The notes under the pieces are model-generated. The model was not told the DNA's origin, made no database searches, and saw only the letters and a list, made by a program, of their open reading frames with translations. A program made the position numbers and the translations under genes. From Reticulitermes speratus (taxonomy: Eukaryota; Arthropoda; Insecta; Blattodea; Rhinotermitidae), in contig JAJKFL010000002.1 of assembly GCA_021186555.1 (NCBI GenBank), positions 11,158,001 through 11,222,000 of the forward strand: 64,000 bases of DNA, read 5' to 3'. Shown in pieces: positions 11,841-23,185 of this stretch (positions within the stretch are counted from its first letter, which is position 1; each line of letters starts with the position of its first letter).

Positions 11841-13100
11841 TAAATGCGTGTAATTCTACCGCAGGCTACCACGTTTAGCTTCACAGTATGGTGTCCAGGC
11901 ATGGCAGTCAGTTCTAGTTTTAAGAAGAGACAGGGTGTGACAACTATGTTCATGCCATGCACTAATTTAGGCAGTAGGAGTCTTTCATGGTAAATGTGGT
12001 ACAGCTTTATGAAACGTGGGGGATAGAAAAAATTCAAACCTAAAACAAAAGGAGATGTTTTACGATGAGTACACAATACAACGGCTAAGTCAAGTTTATG
12101 TCGTTTGGAAAATCAGGAAATGAGAGAGAACAGAAAATGCTCACACGATTATTTGTCTTTGGTCATTGCTAGAAGTAACTTCACGAGATGGTATATCGAA
12201 TTAAAAACAAAGGCTCTACTGCAAACTGGGATGTGGCAGAAGAAGTAAATAAATATAAATTAAAGTGGAAGCAACCTACCGGCCAAAATAGGATGACAAT
12301 TAGCATACAAATGTAATACCAAAGAGCGTAGAGTCGTGGGAAGACACACAAGAAAATGTGGAAACAAGTTTAAATATTTCTAAACATCGGAATTGTCTTG
12401 TAGCGCCCAAACCGAGAAATATAAAAAGACAATGAAGAAGAGGAAATAATTTGACGTTGTAACGGGAAGGTAAAAAAAAATTTCTGACAACTTTCATCCA
12501 CGTCGCCAATATAGCATTTAATTGTCGGAAATGAAACGTGCGGAAGGACAAACAGAATGCAGAAGAGACAGAATATTGGATAGACAAAATGGTAGGCGGG
12601 AAAAATGGTGGACATACGAGCATAACTTAACCAGTCAGCGTACAATTCACGCGTTTAGTTTAAACAATGTACAGAAACAGTACATATTATATGTACAGAC
12701 AGTATACTCCAGTATGGAGTCTACCGGTTAATTCATGTCGTACCACACTTTATCGGAATTCAAATTACGTGCTAGCAGTAGTACAGACCCGGCTTAAAAG
12801 CAGTTGAGTATTCCTAAATTCTGGAGCTATAACGGTATGGAAAGTGTGAAGTTATCAGAGTGCTGCAGGAGGGCTCATACTGCCACACGGGTGCAACACT
12901 AAGTTCGAGCTTTCAAAGTACACATTCCCCGAACTTTAATATCAGCCATCGTAGCCATGAGACGTCATGGTAGAAAATGAAGAAATTCGCTCCCTCATTT
13001 CGTGCTGCAGAATGTTTCATTTAAGACATACATAAGTGGGCGAAATGAGACGAGGAACATGTTGATGACATATCGTTAGTAGAAAGGCGTGCCCAGACGT
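11841..13100. other. Unassigned AT-rich intronic stretch
   Basis: No gene seen. Overlapping minus-strand frames at 12300-12645 (107 and 91 codons) are rich in F, S and L and look like chance translations of low-complexity sequence. Confidence 0.45.
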
Positions 13101-13112
13101 TATCACTGCACT

Positions 13113-13265
13113 GAAATAAGTAAGGTTGTCCCTGCGCAAGCCAAGAAGGCATGTGGAGTGGAGGTATAAATCCTCTCATTTTCAACTTCGGCATTGGATG
13201 GGCCTTAATGGTCGGCGTCACGCTTCTGGCCGCTTTACCCTCAGGGAAACAGCAACCGATACCGT
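13113..13265 (-). mobile_element. SINE-B fragment, strongly diverged
   Basis: Blocks in family order: GTTGTCCCTGCGCAAGCCAA, GAAGGCATGTGGAGTGGAGG, CATTTTCAACTTCGGCATTG, GGCCGCTTTACCCTC. The tRNA head is absent. Compare 20835 and 18342. Confidence 0.65.
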
Positions 13266-13769
13266 TTGAACGAAGCTGCACAGTCGGTAGGGACATTCTG
13301 TTTATCGAACACGTCCACACCGACTCTTCGAACACGTTAGAAACCAGAATAAACCAACCTCTGAAACATACGTGACCTTCCAAACACCCATCTAATTTCA
13401 CCCCTACCCAAAAGCATTTCACTGAACAAAAAACAAGTTTATAACAAACAAATTGCAAATTTTAAGAATAAAAAAACACTTCTACATGTTTCGTCTAGTG
13501 TATGTAGCCATATCAGGGAGTAACGCTACTCAGACGCATGCAGCGTTGTCATAAAGCTTTGTCACATGTAAGTGGTAAAATATATAATGGCAGCAGACCA
13601 CTGAAACATCTGTGTACAGTGTTATATAAAAATTATGTTAAAATTCTATTATAAGACAATTATTGAAATCTTCTGCATCCAAACATCATGGAGTGGTAAA
13701 ATCTCTTCGGATGAAATCGCGTGGTAAATACCATATTGCCAAACTATGTACAGAGTATGTCAAGACTGT

Positions 13770-13915
13770 ATACGTCCTGGAGTAGCGACACTCCCTGAAA
13801 ATGGCTAAAGACAACAGTCGAAACACATAGGAGTGTTTTCTATTCTTCTTGTGTGCAATTTGTTGGTTACAAATTTGTTTTTTATTCATAAATTGCAAGG
13901 AACATGTACAATATT
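13770..13915 (+). mobile_element. Family-H element, hammerhead-like motif plus 3' module
   Basis: Contains ACACTCC, CTGAAAA, stem II region, GAAACACATA, then GGAGTGT (13788-13836). ACACTCC and GGAGTGT pair over 7 bp. Downstream come GTGCAATTTGTTGGTT and TGCAAGGAACATGTA, which match the 3' module of the other family-H copies (compare TGCACGGAACATGTA at 26616). The CTGAAAA core is mutated from CTGANGA, so activity is unlikely. Confidence 0.65.
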
Positions 13916-14077
13916 AAGCAATTCGCTGATAATTTTGTAAAGGCGCAAGAAGACTGTGTTACTACACACGTCACAGCTAATACCCAAATCATACCAATAC
14001 TGACGTCGCATTAGCAAGAAGAGCTTCCCATGTCGGTTCGTATTAGCACCACGGCCTTCTGGCACGCGACGTAGCGT

Positions 14078-14240
14078 AGGTTGGAAAAGACCTACCAGCG
14101 TTTCGGAGGACCCTGTTGCTTTCAACTTGTACCCTTAGAGAAGACTAATAGTCCAACAGAGGCTGTAGGCCCCAGAAGGGTCCAGATAAAACAGGGGCTG
14201 TACGGCCTCGAAAGAGACAGAATATGGAACCGTACAGCCT
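14078..14240 (+). mobile_element. Fragment of an F-related repeat (GTTTCGGAGG type)
   Basis: Translation gives YQRFGGPCCFQL, a phrase typical of a very common insect repeat whose nucleotide core is CGTTTCGGAGGACCCTGTTG. A second fragment of this type lies at 56325. Not a protein gene; the resemblance is at the repeat level. Recognition is from memory of insect genomes, so moderate. Confidence 0.5.
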
Positions 14241-14875
14241 TAATAAACAAGAAGAAGAAAAAGAACAAACGAACATATTCTGTAGGTTCCACATCCTAAA
14301 AGAACAGACGTAAAACGTGTATAAATTTACTGGTTTGTGCGATATGATCTACACTGTATTGTATGAGCACTTGCTTGTAGCGCCTAAGGATGAGTTTGAA
14401 CCCATGGCATCCAAAACACACAGCAAACTGTGATAACCACTTGACCACGGCATTCAGTAAAATCTGCGTAGAAATGTAAAAATTCTCAAGAGAATTTAAG
14501 AATAAGTGCCTTTCTTATATTATTTATAAAGTACACTCCGGTAGTACAGGAGGTACGTTTACTCGGGGAACAAGAAGCAGGCTTTCTCGTGATATCACCG
14601 CACTTTCTTTTCACACATCAAAGCACTTCTTCATCTCTTTTTCTTTTCATTGTGTTCTGCGCAACAGGGACGCACCTTGCATGAATACAGCCGGTAATTG
14701 AGGAATTAATAATTAACAACAGAACCGAGTGCGGAAGAAGGACGAGTTTGTGTGTAAATATTTAACGGCTACACATAACTCACGTTCCGAACCATAGAGG
14801 CCTCTAGCCACCAACACCACCACAGGGATGCCAATCACCCAGCCCACAACTTCCCTCTTCACATCCATTTAAGTT

Positions 14876-15060
14876 TTGCACTATACGAGATTTGAGGTTC
14901 TCACAGCAGTGTTGCTGAAGACTCGAATCTTCTACGACATTACACCCGGCAAACAGGTAAATAATGACCGACGTTTCGAACGAGCGTTGTGTAATGTTCT
15001 TGAAATGCCCCAGCTTCAAGATGAAGGCACTACGATTCTTGAATCTTTTGAACTAAACTT
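14876..15060 (+). mobile_element. F-related repeat (GAGGTTCTCACAGC type)
   Basis: Reads TTTGAGGTTCTCACAGCAGT, GTTGCTGAAGACTCGAATCT, ATTACACCCGGCAAACAGGT, ATGACCGACGTTTCGAACGA. The conceptual frame RFEVLTAVLLK is a recurring phrase of an insect repeat. Related diverged fragments at 45325 and 53535. Confidence 0.6.
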
Positions 15061-16385
15061 TGAAACTAGAACAGACAAAAGATGCAAAATGAATTATGCA
15101 TTTCCTCTAACCACGTGACCACAACGTGTCACTGTTGACAAACAAACTGCCTTAATTTACGTCTGTTACCGTCTTCGTTCCATGACACCCCACACACCTA
15201 CATAAATACTCACATGTGTAAACATTTATCAGGTGTTTTGTATTGTTCAGAAACACGACTTCTACTAAACGAGGGGTAAACGTTATTGTCATCGGATTGC
15301 GAAGTTATAAAAAAAACACTTTAACTTAACAGTGGGCAATTTAAAATACATCGCGAGAAACTTTATGATTTGTAGGCATAAGTTTCACATTGTTGCTAGA
15401 ACGGTCAGTTCAGAGAAGGTAACAAATTTAATAAGAAACTATGATGAAAGCAGTCAACTGACACAGAGAGAAATGGGGCGACATTATCAAAATGTCATCA
15501 GGTTGTAAGGAAGGAAAATATACTCAAGTATTACAGGATCGCGTTCCCTTGTGACTGAATGTACATAAAAAGATGATATTAAATTTTATTTAACAAAAGC
15601 GGATCAGATCAAGACAATGACATTGAATGACGTCAGAACAGAGCTCAATATCGAGCCCTTTTTGCGATTAAATTTAACTTTTTTCGTTTTGTAAAAAGAA
15701 AAACGGAAATTTACGAGCAGTTTGAAGTAATTGTGACTGCATGCAGAGTAACCGAATGCAATGTAACTCGCTAACATCTGCAAAGGCAGATATAGATCTA
15801 TAAATCTATAAATCTCGAGGCTGTCTCTCCACCCCTGTCGTCAAAAGATCACTGCAGTAACTCGGTCACTAAGAAACATCGCTCTTCTTTTAAAGGTTCT
15901 AATTTACCTCCCGTTCTTTCTCTTACAGCAGGCGTACGTACAGTCCCATTGTATTCTCTCTCATTCTCTCATTTAAGTACTTCCATTTTGTCCTGATGCT
16001 CAGGACCTACAAGCGAAACAAAACTGAGGCCCATCAAAGTGTACGGCCCAAGACACATAGCGTAAATTTTCATGTCCTCTTTCAAATCACAAAATACCGC
16101 GTCGTAATTTCTGCCCAAAACATACGGATAAGATTGCAAACCTGGAAATGAGTCAAAGGAAATTCCTGTGTGTTAATGGCTTAGTCTGAATACAATACAA
16201 GATTATCGAAAAGTACAAACGGCAGAGATGGAATTTCTCTGATATGTGGCCGAATATACATTAGTCTACCTCCTTTTCTCCAGCCCTCCTGGGCAGTCAC
16301 AATTCAGAATTAACCTTTCGATTAATCTGGGGCTTAAATTCCAACTACAGCCCAGGATGGAAATGGTTTTAAACATTTCTTCCAA
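15061..16385. other. Unassigned intronic stretch, no gene seen
   Basis: No named element. TCTATAAATCTATAAATCT at about 15796-15815 is a short tandem repeat. Confidence 0.4.
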
Positions 16386-16388
16386 TGT

Positions 16389-16442
16389 CACAACAGCCCC
16401 TATTAGGCTAGGGCCTCCTCATTATCGAGGCTTCACGATCAA
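16389..16442 (-). mobile_element. SINE-A fragment (3' part only)
   Basis: CAACAGCCCCTATTAGGCTA, GGGCCTCCTCATTATCGAGG and CTTCACGATCA match the 3' part of SINE-A copies such as 11576. No tRNA head and no visible duplication; an internal fragment. Confidence 0.75.
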
Positions 16443-16631
16443 CCCACTGAACAAGATGGCAGAACAGTACTACAGGCTTAAATATTGACATTATTAACGA
16501 TGGTACAAAGCAGATGTACATAAATAAATTCTAATACACAGAAGATGTGCATGCATTTCAATATTGTTCATTAACTAAAGCACTGCTACATGAGTTACAA
16601 CGTGCGTCCGCGCAAGCGAGTGAGCGAGCCA

Positions 16632-16656
16632 GCGTGTGTGTGTGTGTGTGTGTAGG
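16632..16656. repeat. (GT)n microsatellite
   Basis: About ten GT units preceded by GAGTGAGCGAGCCAGC. Confidence 0.95.
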
Positions 16657-16830
16657 GCCCATGCGTTTTGTACATATGCCTCTGTGTACGTATTTGTAAG
16701 CATGTTATTTGCTCACGTGTACCCCCAGTACGCGTATACACTGCAAATGTTTTGAAACGTATCTAGGCCTGGGAGGGATAAGGTTATAAATTCAGATTAC
16801 CCTTCGCCTCCAAATGGAGGTTTGTAAATA

Positions 16831-16915
16831 GCATCACGCCCTGGCCTCGTCATTACTTAGCATCACGCCCCGGCCTTGTCACTAGATGGCATCACGCCCG
16901 GCCTCTCAACGTCAG
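16831..16915. repeat. Short minisatellite, 29-bp period, three units
   Basis: GCATCACGCC begins units at 16831, 16860 and 16889, each continuing C(C/T)GGCCT(C/T)GTCA. It directly abuts a SINE-B-like head on its right, and the unit resembles the SINE-B sequence CACGCCCTGG, so it may have arisen from a SINE-B body. Confidence 0.85.
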
Positions 16916-16975
16916 GTACCCGGTAGTCAAATCTGTATCCTAGTCACTATACTAACTGAGCTACCTGGTTCACAT
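16915..16975 (-). mobile_element. SINE-B tRNA-like head fragment
   Basis: Minus strand reads CCAGGTAGCTCAGTTAGTAT, AGTGACTAGGATACAGATTT, GACTACCGGG: box A-like and a decayed box B. Not a functional tRNA, as no acceptor stem or full T arm is visible. Confidence 0.6.
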
Positions 16976-16979
16976 ACTT

Positions 16980-18340
16980 ATGCTTCCCAGGGTAGTGAAA
17001 TCACCGGCTGCAACCTGGGCAATCAGTTCTGAGGAATAAACAAAAAAGTATAAAGAAATCCACCAAAGAAACAGTTTTGAAAGGCCGCCATTTGCAAAAG
17101 CCCAACGCGGGACAGAAAAAAAGTGAACCGCGCTGAAACACATTCCGAAGGCATGAACTTGGTTAAGTTGGTTCAGAAGTAATTCAATGGCAAAATTTTG
17201 TTATTCGTCGTGATGAAGCTTTAGATCCAGCGTGCTGGTTACACCATTACACAGTTTGTTAGTTGCACAGATGGTTGGTTAGTCACAACCATTCATCCAG
17301 AAGTCAAGCTGGAAGGCAAGCAACATGGTGTTGTGCAGGAGTTATGCTACTGAAAGGCCAAAGCAGCAAAATATAGGAATAAGGGTCGACCTACAAAAAT
17401 AGAAGGTGATATATGGGAAACTTCGAAACCATAATACTGAGTACGATTTGCTGTAACATGTAGGATATCGCGTTAAGTGCCTTCCAGAACACCCCAGAAC
17501 TATTTACAGATCTTCAACATGCTAGCACAAGTGTCCAGCCGAAGTGTCTTCCGATCAATTCGTGATACCGCGTCATATTATCATTTCCATACTCCAAGGA
17601 ACAGAATTTCACCCATTTGAATTCTAAACCCGTACTGTGTAATGGCATAAAACTACAAACAAACAAATGTCGTGGCTTGTAATCCCAACGTCGAGTAACT
17701 TCATGTTTCTTGGAATACGGGAAAAGACGGCTGATTTAACAACGCTGAAACAACTGAGATCTTTTGGAACTTGGACTCCTACTTGACAGCTATGTATGCA
17801 AATTATGATACCACATAACAAAAAATTTCGCGATTTATACGAGTTAGGTAGTATTAGTAATACCAGGGAAGTTAAACAGGGCAAGCCAGGTCAGGGATGT
17901 AAATCCGGTACGGAAAAATAAAACACTCACAGAAACTTGATTAGTAGGTCAGCTGGAAGCACACCATGTGAACGAGAGAAATAAACAGGGGGATGGTATT
18001 CAGCAATCTTATGGGGAAAAAACTGCAGGGATTGGAGTTGGCTGAATTAGGTAGATACAGGCTTTGGCTATTGGCAGGCACTCATATTGACGGTGTTTGA
18101 ACCGTCGGGCTCTATTACTAGACAGTTTGATATGGCACATCACATGGAGGCGTATATCAAAGTGCGCGAAACAGCAGAGCGCTCATGGCGCAGATTATTG
18201 CCTGTTGTCGAGAAACTGCGACAGGCCGAAGCGGTCAAGAATGTAATAAACATGATGGTAGCACAAAGTGGTACCGCATCTGGTATATGACACAAGTACT
18301 CACAGCGGTCCATCCAGTCGTGTGAATATAAATACACAGA
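16980..18340. other. Unassigned intronic stretch with one undetermined open frame
   Basis: An open frame at 18087-18290 (plus, 67 codons) has a hydrophilic helix-prone segment (RETAERSWRRLLPVVEKLR) but no homology I recognise. No splice or promoter context supports it as a gene. The rest is unassigned. Confidence 0.35.
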
Positions 18341-18341
18341 T

Positions 18342-18611
18342 AAAGGTAAAGTTGTCCTGTCCAGGCCATGAAGGCGCACAGGGGGAGTAGAGTTATACCT
18401 CCACTCATTCTTTACCTCGGCACTAGACGGAAGTGAATGGTTAACTTGAAGCTCCAGCACTCATAATGCCGGGAAAGAACGTTGGTACCCATCGAATAAG
18501 AGGAAGCGTGGGACACAGGACCGGGCTGGACGTTTAAGGAAAGAGAAAATCTCTTGCACCTACCGGCATTCGAACTCCGGACCGTCCACCCCGTAGCCTA
18601 GTCGGGCTCAC
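18342..18611 (-). mobile_element. SINE-B copy
   Basis: Left end AAGGTAAAGTTGTCCTGTCC, then GCCATGAAGGCGCACAGGGG, ACCTCGGCACTAGACGG, GTACCCATCG, CCGGGCTGGACGTTTAAGGA and CATTCGAACTCCGGACCGTC (reverse of box B). Flanks show AATACACAGAT and AATACAGATAC, a probable imperfect duplication. Confidence 0.88.
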
Positions 18612-19160
18612 GAATACAGATACACGGAAAACGAACGTTCGTTTGCGGTTCTACTATTATTAGTTAGTTATTTAACACAAACTGCGGGAGCTATTCGGAT
18701 GAGAATTAAAATGATGAGCCGGTTATGATAGCTTAACCAAACAGGACTGGACGCGATCAGTGAAGTAAGCTAACCCACGTACCCGGTACGTCTAAAACGC
18801 TAGAAAAATAACATGTTACGTTACGCAACGTGAATTGGGCAAATGTTCTCTTCTTAATTTGTTTATTGCTTCAGTTGCAAAGGATTGACAGTGAAAGTAC
18901 ATAAACAAGCGGGCGTATGGGTTGGAATATAAGCAGCAGAGAATCGAAATTTTCTTCACACGTTGGTCCTATTGCCATAAATGCTCAGGAAAAAGTGACC
19001 AAAAGTATATTAATATTTGCTTACCTTTGGATGCGCTCTCCTCGGGAAGGCAACTTTTGGATCGATCTGAAAAGAAAAGAACGGAGAAATCATAATCATA
19101 CATATATAACGACTATACACATATCCACTTCATTAGTCAAACATATCACATTTTATGCCA

Positions 19161-19422
19161 TTTTTTTTTTCTGTGGCGAACAGCCCAAATCGGGCCTAGG
19201 CCGCCTCGTTGATGGGGGTTTCTAATCACACACAATTAGACACACACACCTCGGTAGGACTCATCTGAAGGAGCGATCAGCTTGTCACAGAGGCCGCTAC
19301 CTACACAGCACAACAAACACAAGAGACGAACATCCATGTCCTGAGAGGGATTCGAACCCGCGATCCCAGCAATCAAGCGGTTGCAGATTTACGCCTTAGA
19401 CCGCACGGCCACCGGGACAGGC
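19161..19422 (-). mobile_element. SINE-A copy 2
   Basis: T-rich left end (reverse A tail), CAGCCCAAATCGGGCC, GGATTCGAACCCGCGATCCC, and GACCGCACGGCCACCGGGAC, the reverse of the tRNA-Leu-like head. Flanks TTTATGCCA (19152-19160) and TTTATTCCA (19423-19431) are a 9-bp duplication with one mismatch. Confidence 0.92.
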
Positions 19423-19564
19423 TTTATTCCATACAGTCCAAGTAACAGCTCCAATAACCACTGAAAGTCCACTGTAGACCTATCACCTGCTGTAATATCA
19501 CGAAACTCTGCTTTTCGTCACAAAGCATACTTATATGTTTCGTATGATTCTCTTCACAAATACC

Positions 19565-19640
19565 AATCACTTCCCTAAAAGAGCGTTAATCGGTTAGTTT
19601 TTCTAATGGAGACGGGCTGTGTTCTCTGTGACGTGGGAAC
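19565..19640 (-). mobile_element. TTAA MITE (family P) fragment
   Basis: GGGCTGTGTTCTCTGTGACG and GGGAACTAAAC resemble the reverse complement of the left region of family P (compare ACTGTGTCCTCTGTGAGGTA at 50400). Ends not found. Confidence 0.4.
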
Positions 19641-19909
19641 TAAACTTTCATATGCAATTTCGATGGACGGCAATCAATTAGGCATTCTTTGTACTTCCGA
19701 ACTCCCTTTTCTAAACTGATTTGCCCACCAAAATTCTTTATGCGTTTTCTGCCTGTTCCATCTAAGCCATATCTAAAGTTCTCCTGTTCCTTGGTTTCGC
19801 GGTTCTAACACAGACAGTGACCTGTGGACAAATACCTACTTATGTAGTATCGTAACTTTCCACCACCCTATTCCTCTCAAAAGTAAAAACGAAGATAACC
19901 ATGCGCTTA

Positions 19910-20160
19910 TATAAGCACCACGCCATGAAGGCGAATGGGGAAATGGAGGTATAGATCTGTACTTTCTTACCCTCGACACTAGAAGCAGTTGAATGATCAG
20001 TTTCATGCTTAGTCAGCTTTAGCTCCAGAGAAATCACCCCCGGCGCCAACTGGATAGGAAGCTGGATGGACCATACAGCCCGCCTGGACGCTCTGGAGAA
20101 ACAAATTCTGCTGATGGGACTCGAATACACTGATCACTATAGCGACTGAGCTACACCACC
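19910..20160 (-). mobile_element. SINE-B copy, diverged
   Basis: ACCACGCCATGAAGGCGAAT, TCTTACCCTCGACACTAGAA, AACTGGATAGGAAGCTGGAT, GCCCGCCTGGACGCTCTGGA, and the reverse head GGGACTCGAATACACTG ... ATAGCGACTGAGCTACACC. Confidence 0.82.
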
Positions 20161-20216
20161 TAAATTTCTTCATTCTTCTTAGATCCAAATCTTTTGCTAG
20201 GAATTTTCTTTTTTAA

Positions 20217-20465
20217 CTGTGGTTCACGACCGTGTCATGGATCAGGCGGCTAGTCGCCGGTCTCTCACAGCAGAAGCCCGGGTTGAATCCCAGGTTAGCT
20301 CAAGTGAGATTTGCGGTGGACGAAGTGCAGAGGGACAGGTATTTCTCCCAGCGCTTCGATTTTCCGCTGTCAGTATCAGTCAACCGATAACCCATGCTCA
20401 TCCATTCATGTGTCACCGACGCCAAACCATCTCAGCAATTGACAACGTCGTTAAACGACACAACT
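20217..20465 (+). mobile_element. SINE-C copy 3, near full length
   Basis: Head GTGTCATGGATCAGGCGGCT, AGTCGCCGGTCTCTCACAGC, CCCGGGTTGAATCCCAGG; body AGATTTGCGGTGGACGAAGT, GACAGGTATTTCTCC; tail CATCCATTCATGTGTCACCG, CAACGTCGTTAAACGACACA. This copy shows the whole family layout, including the GTCGTTAAAC 3' end. Confidence 0.9.
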
Positions 20466-20834
20466 AAAACTGCTTTGCGCTCTATATCGCAAATTTGGCA
20501 AAGACAGTTGCAGATCCAGGCCTGCGACCTTGAAGATACTGTAATTGATCGCAGCTCACCTGGGAGACACGCTCTAACAACCATCGAGAACGGGGTGAAT
20601 TTCAGTACTCGTCTTGCTTCCACCAACCAGTTTAAAGAATCTAACATTACAGAAACTGACAATAGGGAGCAGGATAAAACGATATGGCAGTTGCAACAAC
20701 TGTGGACACCTAGGATTAGGTCCCACAGACATGAGAGGATGTGTTGGCAGAGGCATACCTGACCTGCATAGTGGTCCTTACTGAAGGCCAGTGGTCCGGT
20801 CGACTGCACCCTGTTTTAAAACACAGCATTAGTA

Positions 20835-21125
20835 AAGGTAAAGTTCACCCTAGAACGGGCCACGAAGGCCCAGAGGAGGAGCAGAGGTATAGCTCTACTC
20901 TTTCTTTAACCCTGGCACTAGATGAGGGTGGGTGGTCAACTCCAAACCCCGGACCGCTTTATCCCCGGGAAAGAGACCCGGTACCCATTGTATAGGAGGC
21001 TGGGTGGGCCGCAGGGCCGGTCTAGACGGGTGCGGAAAATCTCGCTCCTACCGGGATTCGATCCCCGGACCGTCCAGCCCGTAGCGAGTCGCTATACCGA
21101 CTGAGCTATCGCGGCCCACACACAG
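20835..21125 (-). mobile_element. SINE-B copy, best preserved
   Basis: Flanked by ATTAGTA duplications (20828-20834 and 21126-21132). Minus strand: GGGCCGCGATAGCTCAGTCG, GTATAGCGACTCGCTACGGG, GGGGATCGAATCCCGGTAGG (box B), then CCGGCCCTGCGGCCCACCCA, GCCTCCTATACAATGGGTAC, ending GGTGAACTTTACCTTTAC. The intact T-arm sequence and duplication suggest a relatively young insertion. tRNA isotype not assigned. Confidence 0.95.
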
Positions 21126-21345
21126 ATTAGTATCGTAGTAAAGAATGTAAGTGTTCGTACCTTATGTTGTACGTTGCGCATAAAATGAACGCAAAATGTG
21201 CAACTTAAATTACATAACATCGTGAGCAAATTCAATATGGAGGGTCTACAGTACGAGTACAATTTGTCAGCCGAATTTAGTTACGGTTTGTTCACTACTG
21301 GTCCAATATAATACACAGCCTACTTGAAGACCATTAAGCCCAAGG

Positions 21346-21905
21346 CAAAAAAAAAAAAGTAAAGTTGTCCCTTCTACACGCCATGAAGGCATATAAGGGG
21401 AGTAAATGTATAGTGTGCCGATCCCAGTGGCCGTGCGGTCTAAGGCGTGGGTCTTCGACTGCTCGCCTACTAGGATCGTGGGTTCGAATCCCACCGGGGG
21501 CATGGATGTCTGTCTCTTGTGAGGTTGTGTGTTGTCAGGTAGAGGTTCTGCGACGAGCTGGTCCCTCGTCCAGAGGAGTCCTACCGACTGTGGTGTGTCT
21601 CAAATGTGTGTGACCATGAAACCTCGACGAAACGAAGAGGCCCAGGCCCATATAGGGCTGTCGAGCCATAGAAAAAAAAAGTATAGCTGTACTCATTCTT
21701 AACTCGGCACCAGATATAGGTGAGTGGTCATCTTCACGCCCTGGCTAATTTAACCACGGCGAAATAGCCCCCGTTACCCATTAAATAGGCGGCTCGTTGG
21801 GCCCCAGAGCTGGTCTGGACATTTTGGACAACAGACAAATCTCTTTCCGCGATTCGAAATCCAGCCCGTGGCTAAGTTATACAGTCTGGGCTATCCGGGT
21901 CCCAT
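21346..21905 (-). mobile_element. SINE-B copy split by a SINE-A
   Basis: The 3' part is at 21357-21413 (AAGTTGTCCCTTCTACACGC, CATGAAGGCATATAAGGGG). The family continues after the inserted SINE-A at 21681-21905 (CTGTACTCATTCTTAACTCG, GCACCAGATATAGG, TTACCCATTAAATAGGCGGC, CCCAGAGCTGGTCTGGACAT, reverse head near 21860-21905). Confidence 0.9.
21414..21680 (+). mobile_element. SINE-A copy 3, nested in SINE-B
   Basis: Head CCAGTGGCCGTGCGGTCTAA, GGTTCGAATCCCACCGGGGG; body ATGGATGTCTGTCTCTTGTG, GTTGTCAGGTAGAGG, GTCCAGAGGAGTCCTACCGA; 3' end GGGCTGTCGAGCCATAGAAA with an A9 tail. GTATAG at 21408-21413 and 21681-21686 is the duplication, taken from SINE-B sequence, so SINE-A was active after SINE-B. Confidence 0.95.
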
Positions 21906-22167
21906 AACAAGCACCAGTCAAAATTCATCTACTCCGTTAACAGTTACCTATAAGACTTTTAAATGCGTTTTAAATACAAACTTCATTTAAATCGACAAAC
22001 TCATTTCAAACGCTTTTTTTTCGATATTGTAGATATTTACCTAAGTAAAAACAGACTTTAAGATTACGTGATAGTATAAAATGTCATGCAACAAGCAACG
22101 CTTTCTGACACTAAAGAAATGAACTGTAATGCAATGACATACTCCTATATCCTATGCGATAAACAAC

Positions 22168-22415
22168 TTTTTTTTCCTATGTCTCGACAGCCCCTAGGTC
22201 TCCTCATTTTTCGAGGCTTCACGATCACACTTTTTAGACACACCACACTCGGTAGGACTCCTCTGGACGAGTGATAAGCCCGACGCAGAGACCTCTACCT
22301 GACAACACACAACACTCACAACAGACAGACATCCATGCCCTAGGTGGGATTCGAACCCACAAACCCAGCAAGCGAGCGGCCGCAGACCCAAGCCTTAGAT
22401 CGCGCGGCCACTGGG
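22168..22415 (-). mobile_element. SINE-A copy 4
   Basis: Flanked by GCGATAAACAAC (22156-22167) and GCGATAAATAAC (22416-22427), a 12-bp duplication with one mismatch. Contains GGATTCGAACCCACAAACCC and GATCGCGCGGCCACTGGG (reverse head), T8 at the left (reverse A tail). Confidence 0.94.
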
Positions 22416-22429
22416 GCGATAAATAACTA

Positions 22430-23180
22430 GGTTTGTAAAATCACAAAGGAATATGTGAAGCACCGTGTACTCAGCACTAAGTACCTGCACTGCCCTACTC
22501 TTCTTTCCTTCCCAATCAATAGCCCAAACAAGAACACAGCACAATCCTTACTTATGCGATTCCTGGTTCTCAGGGCGCTCAGATTTAGCATTATGGGTTT
22601 CTGCGTTGTTAGGACTTATAGTTTGGTAGATTGGTACCTAACCTCCCCACACAAAACGAAGTCACATCCCAGAAGACCACAATCCTAATCTCTACGCAAG
22701 TTTTGCGACTTATGTGAAACTTTCGCTGCGAAGAAACGGAATGAATTTAAAGTCGCTACGGCCAACTAAACTTCTCAGAACGCGAAACTTTACGCTATTG
22801 TTAAGTGATTACAAATAGTTTTCGGTTGCTTCCGGCGCCCCGTTATCCGCCAATGTCGCACTGAAATAAGGTGCAGATGCAAACATTCACAGGGAAAGAA
22901 AATACCTGGAAAGTATACATCCATTTTGATTCGACCCTACACTTACTGTGCGTTACTGGCATCAAGCAACTTAACAAAACTCAAAACCAAATATGTTAAC
23001 TAGTATTGTCTGAATGCATTGTTAACAAACAGAATAAAGGCATGCGGGGAACAGAAAATGCTGACTATGAATATGCTCCACCGTATCCAGCAAAGTGTAC
23101 AGTTTTGTGTGCTGCGTCCGCTGTTTGTACTGTGGGCTCAGTATCGCTAAAGGACAATGTGGATTCTGAGCGTTATGGGG
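22430..23180. other. Unassigned intronic stretch, no gene seen
   Basis: Only short open frames without domains. Confidence 0.4.
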
Positions 23181-23185
23181 TAGAC

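Noticed and set aside
13021-13458. 145-codon minus-strand open frame as a gene
   Set aside because: It runs through a decayed SINE-B (13113-13265); conceptual residues match SINE-B translations.
14876-15118. Protein gene with RFEVLTAV motif
   Set aside because: The phrase is a common translation of an insect repeat, and related copies at 45325 and 53535 are not open.
16632-16656. Z-DNA regulatory element
   Set aside because: Ordinary GT microsatellite; nothing else supports regulation.
18087-18290. Small helical protein gene
   Set aside because: Plausible helix, but no homology, promoter, splice site or repeated occurrence seen.
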